Part shown: piece after piece, positions 8,784 to 17,418 of the stretch
How positions within the stretch are numbered: position 1 is the stretch's first letter
Layout of the letters: the number at the start of each line of letters is the position of its first letter
NCBI RefSeq assembly: GCF_025643595.1
Contig: NZ_CP102826.1
Span: 3,534,001 to 3,598,000, forward strand
Direction of reading: 5' to 3'
DNA from: Saccharopolyspora rosea
GTDB taxonomy: Bacteria; Actinomycetota; Actinomycetes; Mycobacteriales; Pseudonocardiaceae
Length of the DNA: 64,000 bases
Program-made: the position numbers and the translations under genes
Notes under the pieces: model-generated
Seen by the model: only the letters and a program-made list of their open reading frames with translations
Told to the model about the DNA's origin: nothing
Databases searched by the model: none

Positions 8784-10370
8784 TCAGGTCCAGCGGCCGG
8801 TGCCGCAGGTGTCGACGCGGCCGGTGAGCTGCCCGCGCAGTTCCAGACGGCGCACCTTGCCGGTGCCGGTGCGGGGCACCTCGTCCCAGGTCAGCACCAC
8901 CGGCTCCGCCATCGGCGGCAGGCCGCGGCGGGCGCGGTGCCAGTCCTCGTCGGGCAGCTCGCCGTCCGCGGTGACGACCACCGGCAGCGGGAGTTCGCCC
9001 GGTCGGGTCAGCAGCACGCACTCCCACGCCCGCGGCAGCCGGTCTTCCAGGACGTCCTCGGTCTCCACGCAGCTCATGCCGGGAGCGTGGTCGACCTCGC
9101 GGTCGAGCAGGCGCACGCTGCCGTCCCAACCGCGGACGCCGATGTCGCCGGTGTTCCACCAGTCACCGACGCGCTTGCGCTCCCACCTCCGCGACTCGCC
9201 GAGGTAGTCCAGGCACCGGGCGGACGTGCGGGCCAGCACGAGCCCGGGGCGGCCCGGGCGCACCGGTTCGAAGGTGTCCGGATCCACCAGCCGCAGCCCG
9301 GTCTTGACCGGGATCGGTCGGCCCACGTCGTGCGTCGCGGCGCCCTCGCGCGCGATCGAGCGGCGGGTGTGGAAGCGGAAGGTCAACGGGCCGGTCTCGG
9401 TCTGCCCCCACCCGTCCATCCACAGTGGACTCGGGTGCCGACTGGCGGCCAGGTAGGCGCGGATCGTCGGCGGGTGCACCGCGTCGTAGGTGCTGATGTA
9501 GAGCCGGACCCGCCGGAACGGGTTGTCCAGGCGCTCGATCAGCGGTCGGAACCGGACGTACGACGCCGGAAGGCCCTCCAGGATCGTCGGCGGGTGCGCC
9601 CGCAGCACCGGGTCCGCGCGGTCCGGGTCCTGGCTGGTGAGCACCACCACCTCCCGGGGTGCCACGCTCATCACGACGGCCGTCCAGCAGAAGGTCCGCC
9701 CGTGGGCGTAGGAACTGGCGGTGGCCACGACGTCGTCCGGACGCGCCCCGATCTTGGGCATCCGCCGCGCCTCGAACCGGGCGAGTTCGCCGATGATCGT
9801 CCGCGTCGAGTGGACCACGAGCTTCGGCACTCCGGTCGTGCCGGAGGTGTGGTCGATGACCAGCGGTTCGTCCTCGTGCCGCCGGTGCGGCGCGGGTGCG
9901 GCGTGCCCGCGCAGGTCGTCCAGTGCGACCGCGCCCGGGACCGCGGCGTCCGAGGTCACCACGACGCGGGCCACCGACTTCAGGTCGACGCCTGCGGCGC
10001 GTGCCCGCTCGACCAGGTCCGCGGTGGTGAACAGCACGGCCGGGTCCAGTCGGGCGAGCAGGACCTCCAGCACCTCGGGCGCGAGCTGCCCGGACAGCTG
10101 CGCGGGGACCGCTCCGACGCGCACGGCGGCGCAGGCGAGCAGGTCGTAGTCCCAGTGGTTGTCCTTCACGATCGCCACCCGGTCGCCCCGCCCGGCACCG
10201 GCCGCGGCGAGCCAGCCGGCGGCCTGGCGGACCAGCTCGGCCAGAGCCGCCGCGTCGTACGCGGTGCCCCCGTCCGGGGCGATGTCGAACGGCCGGTCCA
10301 GGTGCACGCCGGTCCCGATGCCGCGTTCGGCGCACTCGTCGAAGAGCACACCCATGTCGTGCGGTTTCAA
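8784..10370 (-). CDS. Acyl/aryl-CoA ligase (ANL superfamily), second copy
   Basis: About 528 residues with a canonical P-loop HTSGTTGVPK, a WGQTETGPL motif, NTGDIG and the catalytic lysine region GTGKVRRLELRG. It is not a close copy of the ligase at 4678-6297, so the two probably activate different acids. The TTG at 10370 has GGGGGAG six bases upstream; a TTG two codons earlier abuts the ribosome site, and an ATG at 10355 is a further alternative. Confidence 0.88.
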   Translation of the reverse strand: MKPHDMGVLFDECAERGIGTGVHLDRPFDIAPDGGTAYDAAALAELVRQAAGWLAAAGAGRGDRVAIVKDNHWDYDLLACAAVRVGAVPAQLSGQLAPEVLEVLLARLDPAVLFTTADLVERARAAGVDLKSVARVVVTSDAAVPGAVALDDLRGHAAPAPHRRHEDEPLVIDHTSGTTGVPKLVVHSTRTIIGELARFEARRMPKIGARPDDVVATASSYAHGRTFCWTAVVMSVAPREVVVLTSQDPDRADPVLRAHPPTILEGLPASYVRFRPLIERLDNPFRRVRLYISTYDAVHPPTIRAYLAASRHPSPLWMDGWGQTETGPLTFRFHTRRSIAREGAATHDVGRPIPVKTGLRLVDPDTFEPVRPGRPGLVLARTSARCLDYLGESRRWERKRVGDWWNTGDIGVRGWDGSVRLLDREVDHAPGMSCVETEDVLEDRLPRAWECVLLTRPGELPLPVVVTADGELPDEDWHRARRGLPPMAEPVVLTWDEVPRTGTGKVRRLELRGQLTGRVDTCGTGRWT

Positions 10371-10394
10371 CGCCAACTCCCCCGCTCGTTCGTC

Positions 10395-11747
10395 CTACAC
10401 GCCCGCCGCTGCCGCGGTGTCCTGCGTGGACCGAAGACGGCTGAGCACGCGGGACGCCGCGAGCGCACCCGCGCGAACCGCGCCCTCGCTGGCCGGTCGC
10501 AGCATGACCCAGTCGCCCGCGTAGTCGACGGGACCGTTCGGCCGCGCCATGAACCGGGCCCGCCGGTGCAGCGCCTGGGGCGTGGCCTCCGGCAGCGCGT
10601 GGTGGTGGCGGTGCACGAAGTTGGCCCGGTTCACCGCGCCGAGCGAGGGCAGGTAGCGCCGGGCCGCGGTGGTCAGCCGCTCGACGACCTCGTGGTCCGG
10701 GGCGTCGAGCAGGTCCGGGACCGTTCCGGCGTTGGCCATCAAGGTCAGCAGCCCCTTCGCGGTCGGCGCCCGGCCGGGGTGCTTCTCGTGGTCGAAGATG
10801 ATCGCGGACAGCGCCCGGTCCTCGGCTTCCGGTGTGAGCAGCAGGTACGGCCGCCCCGCCCCCTCCGGGGACAGCGGTGCGTCGAGCAGGCAGCTGACCT
10901 TCAGCGCGGTGGTGAACGTGCAGGCGGCCAGGTAGTCGGCCTCCTCGTCCAGCGGGTTCGCGTGCAGCGACCGCGCGACCGGCGCGGGCACGCACAGCAG
11001 CACCGACCGCGCCGTGATCTCGTCCGAACCGATCCGCACGCGGGCGGTGCCGCGGTCGGCGACGACCTCGTCCACGCGCCGTCCCGTCACGACGTCGAGC
11101 CCGGCTGCGAGCAGCCGGGCCGGGGTGTCCATGCCGTCGCGGTAGGTGCGCCACGTCCCGGCACCGCCGACCGCCAGCAGCAGGCCGGTCAGCACCGCCG
11201 CCGAGGAGCGCGCGGTGTCCCACCCGAAGAAGCTGCCCGCCACCGGTTGCAACAGGTAGTCGTGCAGGTCCGGGTGGTAGTGCCCGGCGAGTTCGGCGAC
11301 CGTGGCATCGGCCAGTGGGCTGCGCTCCGGGTGGTCGTCGTCGAAGTCGGCGCGTCGGCGCAGCGCCCAGGCCGCGAACCGGAGCAGGTCCAGCCGGGCG
11401 CGCGCGGACAACCCGGCACCGGAGATCATGCCGCGGGGGTCCGTGACGCCGGAGTGGGCGCGACCGTCCCGCCACACGGCGACCGGGCGGCCGATGCGCG
11501 GCACCTCGTCCTCGGTGACGCCGAGCCGGGCCAGCAGCTCCCACGTCGCCCGGTAGCCGCGCGGGGAGATCTGCTCCGCGCCGGTGTCGATGGTGTAGCC
11601 GTCGCGGCGCGCGCTCGCCATCCGCCCGCCGACGTGCCCCGCCGACTCGAAGACGCGCACGTCGAGTCCGGCGCGGCGGAGTTCGTCGGCCGCGGTCAGC
11701 CCGGCGATGCCCGCGCCCACCACGGCAACGTCGAGATCCGGGCTCAT
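10395..11747 (-). CDS. FAD-dependent oxidoreductase (protoporphyrinogen oxidase/phytoene desaturase-like)
   Basis: 450 residues. The N-terminus VVGAGIAGLTAADELRRAG is the dinucleotide-binding GxGxxG fold, followed by ESAGHVGGRMAS, typical of flavin amine oxidases, HemY and CrtI-like enzymes. The C-terminus YAGDWVMLRPASEGAVRAG fits the second FAD contact. The ATG overlaps the stop of the UbiA gene (ATGA). It probably desaturates or oxidises the prenylated or aminated intermediate; this is inferred from context. Confidence 0.86.
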   Translation of the reverse strand: MSPDLDVAVVGAGIAGLTAADELRRAGLDVRVFESAGHVGGRMASARRDGYTIDTGAEQISPRGYRATWELLARLGVTEDEVPRIGRPVAVWRDGRAHSGVTDPRGMISGAGLSARARLDLLRFAAWALRRRADFDDDHPERSPLADATVAELAGHYHPDLHDYLLQPVAGSFFGWDTARSSAAVLTGLLLAVGGAGTWRTYRDGMDTPARLLAAGLDVVTGRRVDEVVADRGTARVRIGSDEITARSVLLCVPAPVARSLHANPLDEEADYLAACTFTTALKVSCLLDAPLSPEGAGRPYLLLTPEAEDRALSAIIFDHEKHPGRAPTAKGLLTLMANAGTVPDLLDAPDHEVVERLTTAARRYLPSLGAVNRANFVHRHHHALPEATPQALHRRARFMARPNGPVDYAGDWVMLRPASEGAVRAGALAASRVLSRLRSTQDTAAAAGV

Positions 11748-12715
11748 CCGATCACCCCCACCAGCAGGTTGGCCACGACCAGCAGCGCCACGTACACGCG
11801 GTGCACGGTGAAACCGAGGCGGCGGGCGCGCATGATGTCGTGGCGCACGAAACCGAGGTAGTACTGCCGGGCGCGCAGGGCGGTCGCGGGCAGCACGAGG
11901 AGCGCGAACCACCACGGCGCCACCCCGGCGACCGAGGCGACCGCGCCGAGCAGGAACTCGCCCACCGACAGCGCACCGATGAAGATCGCGTTGCCGCGCG
12001 CCGACGTCAGCGCCGCGACGGTCGGGCGTCCGACGGCGCGGTCCCCCTCGACGTCGTTGGTGTTGGAGTACACCCCGAACATCAGCGGTCCGAGCCCGAA
12101 CAGCACGGCCTGCACCAGCAGGAATCCCGAGAAGTGCCCGGTCGCCAGCCCGTAGGGGCCGAACACCAGCGCCACTCCGAGGGCGACCAGGAACGCCTCC
12201 TGGAAGCCGTGGTAGCTCAGCTTGATCCCGTACGAGTACTGCAACGAGATCGCGTAGGTGGCCGCGATGAGCACCACGGTCCACATCGGACGGTGGGGGG
12301 CCACGGCGATCGCGGCGGCCCACAGCAGCGCTCCCGCGACCGCGGTGACCCAGGCGAAGCGCAGCGCCTCCTGCGTGGTCAGCGTTCCCGCGACCAGCGG
12401 TTTGCGGAGCTTCTTGCGCAGCGGGTCGTTGGGCCCGTAGTTGGCGATGTCGCTGCCGTCGCGGTACCCCGTCACGTCGTCGAGCGCCACCATGGCGACG
12501 ACCGTGCAGACCTCGCCCACGAGGAACAGCAGCAGCATCGGAATCGTCCGCGGTTCCACCGCCGCGGACGGCAGCAGCACCGCGGAGGCCACCACCAGGA
12601 TGCCGATGTAGTAGTCGGGCACGTCGAGTTTGCCCAGCCGGAGGTAGCTGCGGAACTTGCTCTCCGGCCGGGTCTGCGGCGCCGCGGTGTGCTCGGTGTT
12701 GACGTCGCTGGTCAT
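11744..12715 (-). CDS. UbiA family prenyltransferase
   Basis: 323 residues with about eight or nine membrane helices. The two aspartate-rich metal/diphosphate-binding regions are visible: DDVTGYRDGSD at residues 79-89 and NDVEGDRAVGRPT at 220-232. UbiA enzymes attach an isoprenoid to an aromatic or other acceptor in the membrane. This is the only prenyl-transfer gene of the cluster, and no isoprenoid synthase is present in the window, so it would use a cellular prenyl diphosphate. The acceptor is unknown. Confidence 0.88.
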   Translation of the reverse strand: MTSDVNTEHTAAPQTRPESKFRSYLRLGKLDVPDYYIGILVVASAVLLPSAAVEPRTIPMLLLFLVGEVCTVVAMVALDDVTGYRDGSDIANYGPNDPLRKKLRKPLVAGTLTTQEALRFAWVTAVAGALLWAAAIAVAPHRPMWTVVLIAATYAISLQYSYGIKLSYHGFQEAFLVALGVALVFGPYGLATGHFSGFLLVQAVLFGLGPLMFGVYSNTNDVEGDRAVGRPTVAALTSARGNAIFIGALSVGEFLLGAVASVAGVAPWWFALLVLPATALRARQYYLGFVRHDIMRARRLGFTVHRVYVALLVVANLLVGVIG

Positions 12716-12736
12716 CGTGTCGTCCTCACTGGTGTG

Positions 12737-13855
12737 TCACCGGGCGAATGCGCAGACGGCGTCGGCGATGCGCTCGACGTCCGCGTCGTCCAGGTGCGGG
12801 TAGATCGGCAGCGCGAGGATGCGGCGGCTCGCGTACTCGGCGTTCGGCCACCGCTCGTCCGCGGGCGCGCACGGCGCGAACGCGGTCTGGTGCGGCAGCG
12901 GCAGCGGGTAGTAGACGTGCGACCCGATGCCCTGCGCCGCGAGGTGGTCCTTCAGCGCGTCGCGGTTCTCCGCCTGCACGCAGTAGACGTAGTAGCAGCG
13001 CCCTTCCCGGCCCGGTGGCGGTGGGACGATGCCGCGGTCGGCCAGCGGCGCGAAGCGCTCGGTGTAGTGGTCGGCGATCGCGGCGCGGCGTTCGAGGCGG
13101 TCCGGGAAGCCCGCGAACCGGTGCACCTGGAAGGCCGCCTGGATCTCGTCGAAGCGGCTGTTGGTGCCCACCACCCGGTGCACGAACCGCTGCCCGTCCT
13201 GCCCGTGGTTGCGCAGCATCCGCACCCGGTGCCCGAGCTCGGCGTCGCGGGTCACGACCGCACCGCCCTCGCCCGGCATGCCGAACGACTTGACCTGCAC
13301 GAAGGAGTACACGCCCGCCTCGCCCCAGAGCCCGGCCGGGGTGCCCCCGAGCACCGCTCCCTGGGCGACCGCGGAATCCTCCGGCAGCCGCAGGCCCCAC
13401 TCGGCGGCCAGCTCGGTGAACCTGGGCATGTCCGCCATGATCGAGAACATGTGCGCGGGCAGGATCGCCTTGGTGCGGTGGGTGATCCGCCGCTCCACGT
13501 CGTCCGGGTCGACGACCATGGTGCGCCGGTCGATGTCGGCGAACACCGGGTGGGCGCCCACCTCCAGCACCGACGAGGCCAGCGGCGCGCACCCGAAGGC
13601 GGGCACCACCACCTCGTCGCCCGGTCCGACGTCCATCGCCCGCAGCACCAGGCCGAGCGCGGACGTGCCGCTGCCGCAGGCGATCACGTCGGCGGCGCCG
13701 AGCGACTCCCGGAGGAGTTCCTCGAACCGCCGGGTGTGCTCGCCGAGGATGAACTTCTGCTCGGGTGCCAGCCCGATCTCGCGGATCAGGTCGAGCATGA
13801 CCTTGCGGTCGCCCTCGAACAGGTCCGGGGGGAAGAACGGGATCTCGGGTCGCAT
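12737..13855 (-). CDS. DegT/DnrJ/EryC1/StrS aminotransferase
   Basis: 372 residues, PLP-dependent fold I. The probable PLP-binding lysine is Lys189 in FVQVKSFGMPGEGGAV, and the acidic partner Asp160 lies in LPEDSAVAQGA. The family aminates keto-sugars, keto-cyclitols or similar ketones. The ATG overlaps by one base the stop of the upstream homologue. It shares the PAH-[ML]-F-x-x-MADM signature with that gene, so the pair may be paralogues with divided roles. Confidence 0.9.
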   Translation of the reverse strand: MRPEIPFFPPDLFEGDRKVMLDLIREIGLAPEQKFILGEHTRRFEELLRESLGAADVIACGSGTSALGLVLRAMDVGPGDEVVVPAFGCAPLASSVLEVGAHPVFADIDRRTMVVDPDDVERRITHRTKAILPAHMFSIMADMPRFTELAAEWGLRLPEDSAVAQGAVLGGTPAGLWGEAGVYSFVQVKSFGMPGEGGAVVTRDAELGHRVRMLRNHGQDGQRFVHRVVGTNSRFDEIQAAFQVHRFAGFPDRLERRAAIADHYTERFAPLADRGIVPPPPGREGRCYYVYCVQAENRDALKDHLAAQGIGSHVYYPLPLPHQTAFAPCAPADERWPNAEYASRRILALPIYPHLDDADVERIADAVCAFAR

Positions 13856-15078
13856 CAGGCGCACCTCCCGGTGAGGAACTCGCGCACCACCGAGCACACC
13901 CTTTCGACCTGGTCGAGGGTGAGATCGGGGTAGAGCGGCAGGGCCACCGCGCGCCCCGCGGCCGCCTCGGCGCGCGGGAAGTCGCCCAGGACGTGGCGGT
14001 GCCCGGCGAAGCAGGGTTGCAGGTGCAGCGGCACCGGATAGTACGTCTCCGTGCCGATCCCGTTGCGCGCCAAGTGGTCGACGAGCTCGTCGCGGTGCTC
14101 GACCTCGATCAGGTAGACGTAGAACACCGCCGCCGAGCCGGGACCGCGGTCGACCACCTGCGGCAGCCGGACCACGCCGGGCACCCCGGTGAGCCGGTCG
14201 GTGTAGGCCGCGGCCAGTTCCGCCCGGCGGGCGATGTCGGCGTCCAGGCAGGTCAGCTTGGCCAGCAGGACCGCCGCCTGGATGTCGTCCATCTTGCTGT
14301 TGGTGCCCGCGAGCCCGGTTTCGGTGGCGATGCCCGGGAAGTGGTCCAGGGTCCGGCCGAACCGGCCGTGGTGCCGCAGCCCGGACACCAGCTCGGCGAT
14401 GCGCGCGTCGTCAGTGAGCACGGCACCCGCGTCACCGAGAGCGCCCAGCGTCTTGCTGGGGAAGAACGACAGCACGCCGCCCGCACCGTGCCGTCCCGCG
14501 TGGACACCGCCCTGGCGCATGCCGATGCCCTCGGCGCTGTCCTCCACCACGGTCAGCCCGCGGCGCTCGGCCACCTCGCCCAGCGCCGCCATGTCGGCCA
14601 TCTGCCAGAACAGGTGCGCCGGCATCGCGAAGCGGGTGCGCGGTCCGGCCACCCGGTCGACCTCGGCCGGGTCGAGCGCGTAGGTCGCGGGGTCGATGTC
14701 GGCGAACACCGGCCGCCCGCCGGCCAGCACGACGGACGTCGCGGTCGCGACGAACGAGTACGCCGGGACGACGACCTCGTCCCCGGGGCGCAGCCCGGCC
14801 GCACGCAGCAGCAGGACCAGCGCGTCGGTCCCGCTGTTGACCCCGACCGCGAACCGCGCGCCGGTGTACTCGGCGAGCTGCCGCTCCAGTTCCGCCACCT
14901 GCCGACCGTGCGAGAACTTCCCGTTGTCGAAGACCTCCTCCACGCGGGCGCTGATGGACGGCCACAGCCTGTCGAACGTCCGGGCCTGCGAGAAGAACGG
15001 GACGGATCCGGTGTCGGGGATTTCCGCCGGCACCGCGCGTTCTTCCCGCACCCCGGCTGACTCCGTCCCGCCGGACAC
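13855..15078 (-). CDS. DegT/DnrJ/EryC1/StrS aminotransferase, second copy
   Basis: About 407 residues with Lys212 in FFPSKTLGALGDAGAV as probable PLP Schiff-base lysine and Asp183 in VVEDSAEGIG. It is the first gene of the left arm, reading away from the shared promoter region. The GTG at 15078 has GGAG ten bases upstream; a GTG three codons earlier (15087) is directly next to that site and less likely. As with its neighbour, the likely substrate is a keto-sugar or keto-cyclitol. Confidence 0.9.
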   Translation of the reverse strand: MSGGTESAGVREERAVPAEIPDTGSVPFFSQARTFDRLWPSISARVEEVFDNGKFSHGRQVAELERQLAEYTGARFAVGVNSGTDALVLLLRAAGLRPGDEVVVPAYSFVATATSVVLAGGRPVFADIDPATYALDPAEVDRVAGPRTRFAMPAHLFWQMADMAALGEVAERRGLTVVEDSAEGIGMRQGGVHAGRHGAGGVLSFFPSKTLGALGDAGAVLTDDARIAELVSGLRHHGRFGRTLDHFPGIATETGLAGTNSKMDDIQAAVLLAKLTCLDADIARRAELAAAYTDRLTGVPGVVRLPQVVDRGPGSAAVFYVYLIEVEHRDELVDHLARNGIGTETYYPVPLHLQPCFAGHRHVLGDFPRAEAAAGRAVALPLYPDLTLDQVERVCSVVREFLTGRCA

Positions 15079-15330
15079 GATGACCACACTCCAGGAAAAA
15101 GAAGGGAAAAAGCGATCTGCTTGATCACGAAGCTAGCCCACCCGCAACCCGAGCCGAAAGCTCGTGCGTGGATTTCACTCGTTACGGTGACGAAAGAATC
15201 CCCGCACGACCCGCTTTCGGGCTTCCCGGGGCGATCTGTAGAGTTCCCCGGCGACAAGCCGCGCGTCCGTCTCCTGTGGACTCGCGGAGATCCCTGGAAT
15301 ACATCGTCCACAGAGGACTTACTGCCCCCG
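15079..15330. promoter_or_regulatory. Divergent promoter region of the biosynthetic cluster
   Basis: About 250 bases between the two oppositely read arms, so both promoters must lie here. A near-perfect dyad TCGTTAC-G-GTGACGA (15179-15193, one mismatch) is a candidate operator. CTGTGGAC at 15274-15281 is matched by its exact inverse GTCCACAG at 15306-15313 close to the right-arm start. No regulator gene lies inside the cluster. Confidence 0.5.
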
Positions 15331-16359
15331 ATGCTGCGATCACTCGTGGTCGGCCTCGGCCGCGCGGGCTCCGGCCTGCACCTGCGGGTGCTGTCGAAGG
15401 CGCGCGCCGTAGCCGGCGAGCTGTTCCACCCCGGACCCGTCGTCGCCTGCGACCCCGCCCCGCAAGCCCGCGGGAACCACCCGGACGTCGCCGTCGTCGA
15501 CTCCGCGCGCGCCGCCGCCCTGCTCGTCGACCCACCCACCACCGCGGTGCACGTGTGCACCCCTCCGGAGAGCCGCGTCACGGTGCTGTCCGAGCTCGCC
15601 GAGCTCGGCTTCCGCCGCATGATCGTGGAGAAACCGGTCGCCACCGGCGCCGCCGACCTGCGCGCCATCACCGCGCTGCGGTACCGGTACGGGCTCGACC
15701 TGGTGGTGGTGGCGCACTGGCTGGAGGCCGAGCTCACCCACCGGCTCGGTGCCCTGCTGCGCGACGGGTCCCTCGGCGACCTGCGGTCCATCCGGGTCGC
15801 CCAGCACAAGCCGCGGTTCGCGCGGTCGCTGGGCACCGGTGGCCACCCGACCGCGTTCGACGTGGAGGTCCCGCACTCCCTCGGCGTGGTGCTGCGGCTG
15901 GCCGGCGGCGCCGACGTCACCGGTGCCCGGTGGACCCACATGCGGTGCGGGAGCACCGTGCTGCCCCGGATGGGCAGCGCGCAGCTGGCGCTGCGGCACC
16001 GCAACGGCGTGGTCACCGAGATCAGCTCCGACCTGACCTCCCCGGTGCAGGAACGCCGCGTGGCGCTGGAGTTCAGCGGCGGCCAGGCGATCGGCCACTA
16101 CCCGATCAGCGAGCACGACGACCACGCCCAGCTCGTGGTGTCCCAGGGCGAGCGCTCGGAGCGGCACGTGTTCCGCGATGACGCGCTGACCCGGTTCGTC
16201 GTGCAGGCCTACCGGCACTTCCACGGCGAGTCCGGCGATCACGACACCTTCGACCTGCACTGCGAGATCGTCCGCCTGCTGGCGGACGCCAAGCGGCACT
16301 GCGCCGCCGGCACCGCCGCGCCGCCGATCCCGGAGAGGACCTGGACGCATGCTCGTTGA
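15331..16359 (+). CDS. Gfo/Idh/MocA family oxidoreductase
   Basis: 342 residues. The N-terminus LVVGLGRAGSGLHLRVL is a Rossmann NAD(P)-binding motif, and IVEKPVA at about residue 104 is the conserved EKP signature. The ATG at 15331 is chosen because the conserved fold begins there; the frame stays open upstream but that part is not protein-like. The family oxidises or reduces sugars and cyclitols. It is the first gene of the right arm and overlaps the isomerase gene by 11 bases. Confidence 0.87.
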   Translation: MLRSLVVGLGRAGSGLHLRVLSKARAVAGELFHPGPVVACDPAPQARGNHPDVAVVDSARAAALLVDPPTTAVHVCTPPESRVTVLSELAELGFRRMIVEKPVATGAADLRAITALRYRYGLDLVVVAHWLEAELTHRLGALLRDGSLGDLRSIRVAQHKPRFARSLGTGGHPTAFDVEVPHSLGVVLRLAGGADVTGARWTHMRCGSTVLPRMGSAQLALRHRNGVVTEISSDLTSPVQERRVALEFSGGQAIGHYPISEHDDHAQLVVSQGERSERHVFRDDALTRFVVQAYRHFHGESGDHDTFDLHCEIVRLLADAKRHCAAGTAAPPIPERTWTHAR

Positions 16360-17233
16360 ACCACCGCGCGACCGGCTGGCCGGGATCGGCGACGAGGCGG
16401 GCGCCGACCTGGCCACCCAGATCGACGCCGTGCAACGCCTCGGCTGGTCGGCGATCGAACTGCGCACAGTGGACGGTGCGCACCTCGCCGACCTCGACGA
16501 CCGGCACTTCGACGCCGTGCACCGGGCCGTTCGCGACGCGGGACTGGACGTGGTGTGCCTGGCGTCCCGGATCGGCAACTGGGCCCGCCCGATCACCGCG
16601 CCCTTCGACGACGACCTGCGCGAGCTGGACGTCCTGGCGCAGCGCTGCGCGGCGCTCGGCACGCGGTTCGTCCGGATCATGTCCTACCCGAACGACGGCC
16701 TGGAGGAGCCCGAGTGGCGCGACCGCGTGCTCGACCGGCTGTCGCGGCTGGCGGCACGCGCGACCGCGCACGACGTCGTGCTGCTGCACGAGAACTGCGC
16801 GGGCTGGGCGGGCGAGGACGCCGACCGGATGCTGCGGCTGGTGGCCGAGGTCGGCGGACCCGCGCTGCGGCTGCTGTTCGACACCGGCAACGGGATCGCG
16901 CACGGCTACGACTCCTACGCCGTGCTGCGGCGGATCCTGCCGCACGTGGCGCACGTGCACGTCAAGGACGCGGTCGGCACGCCCGGCAGCGCCACCTACG
17001 TGCTCCCCGGCGACGGCCGGTCCCGGGTCGTCGACTGCCTGCGGCTGCTGCACGCCGCCGGCTACTCGGGCGCGTTGTCGATCGAGCCCCACCTGGGAAC
17101 GCGGCCGCACGAAGGGGTCGTCGCGACCTCGGCCGAGCGGTTCGTGCAGGCGGGGCACCGCCTCGAACGCCTGCTGCGGGTCGCGGCGCTGCCACCCGCC
17201 CCCGCCGACAGCACCGCGACCCCCGCGACCTGA
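16349..17233 (+). CDS. Sugar phosphate isomerase/epimerase-like TIM-barrel protein
   Basis: 294 residues of the xylose isomerase-like (AP endonuclease 2) fold. Visible metal-site motifs are LLHENCAGW, RLLFDTGN, HVHVKDA and LSIEPHLG, giving Glu/Asp/His/Glu ligands. Related enzymes act on keto-sugars and inosose (IolE-like). The Gfo/Idh plus isomerase plus DegT combination is what an aminocyclitol or aminosugar route would need, but the substrate is not established. Confidence 0.82.
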   Translation: MLVEPPRDRLAGIGDEAGADLATQIDAVQRLGWSAIELRTVDGAHLADLDDRHFDAVHRAVRDAGLDVVCLASRIGNWARPITAPFDDDLRELDVLAQRCAALGTRFVRIMSYPNDGLEEPEWRDRVLDRLSRLAARATAHDVVLLHENCAGWAGEDADRMLRLVAEVGGPALRLLFDTGNGIAHGYDSYAVLRRILPHVAHVHVKDAVGTPGSATYVLPGDGRSRVVDCLRLLHAAGYSGALSIEPHLGTRPHEGVVATSAERFVQAGHRLERLLRVAALPPAPADSTATPAT

Positions 17234-17418
17234 CGGCCCGCCTTCGAACCCGGCGGGGCTCGCTCCGCCCTCGCAGCTCGCACCGCCGCGCGCTCGGCGG
17301 TCGTCCCACGAGGACGGCCCCTCCCGCGCACATCGGGCACGGGCTCCCGCAGCCGAGACCGCCGCTGGGGTTCCGCCGCCGGCACCGCCACGCACCACGA
17401 GCCCGAAGACAGGCACCG

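Noticed and set aside
8937-11861. A 974-residue plus-strand open frame opposite the ligase and FAD oxidoreductase genes
   Set aside because: Low-complexity Arg/His/Pro/Gly text with no motif, while the minus strand reads as two well-conserved enzymes with overlaps.
15121-15330. N-terminal extension of the Gfo/Idh gene from the ATG-less open frame at 15121
   Set aside because: The Rossmann motif begins right after the ATG at 15331. The upstream part reads as non-conserved sequence and would fill the whole divergent promoter.
17234-17418. Possible extra gene in the gap before the M20 hydrolase
   Set aside because: The open frames have no ribosome site and only compositional Pro/Arg-rich sequence.
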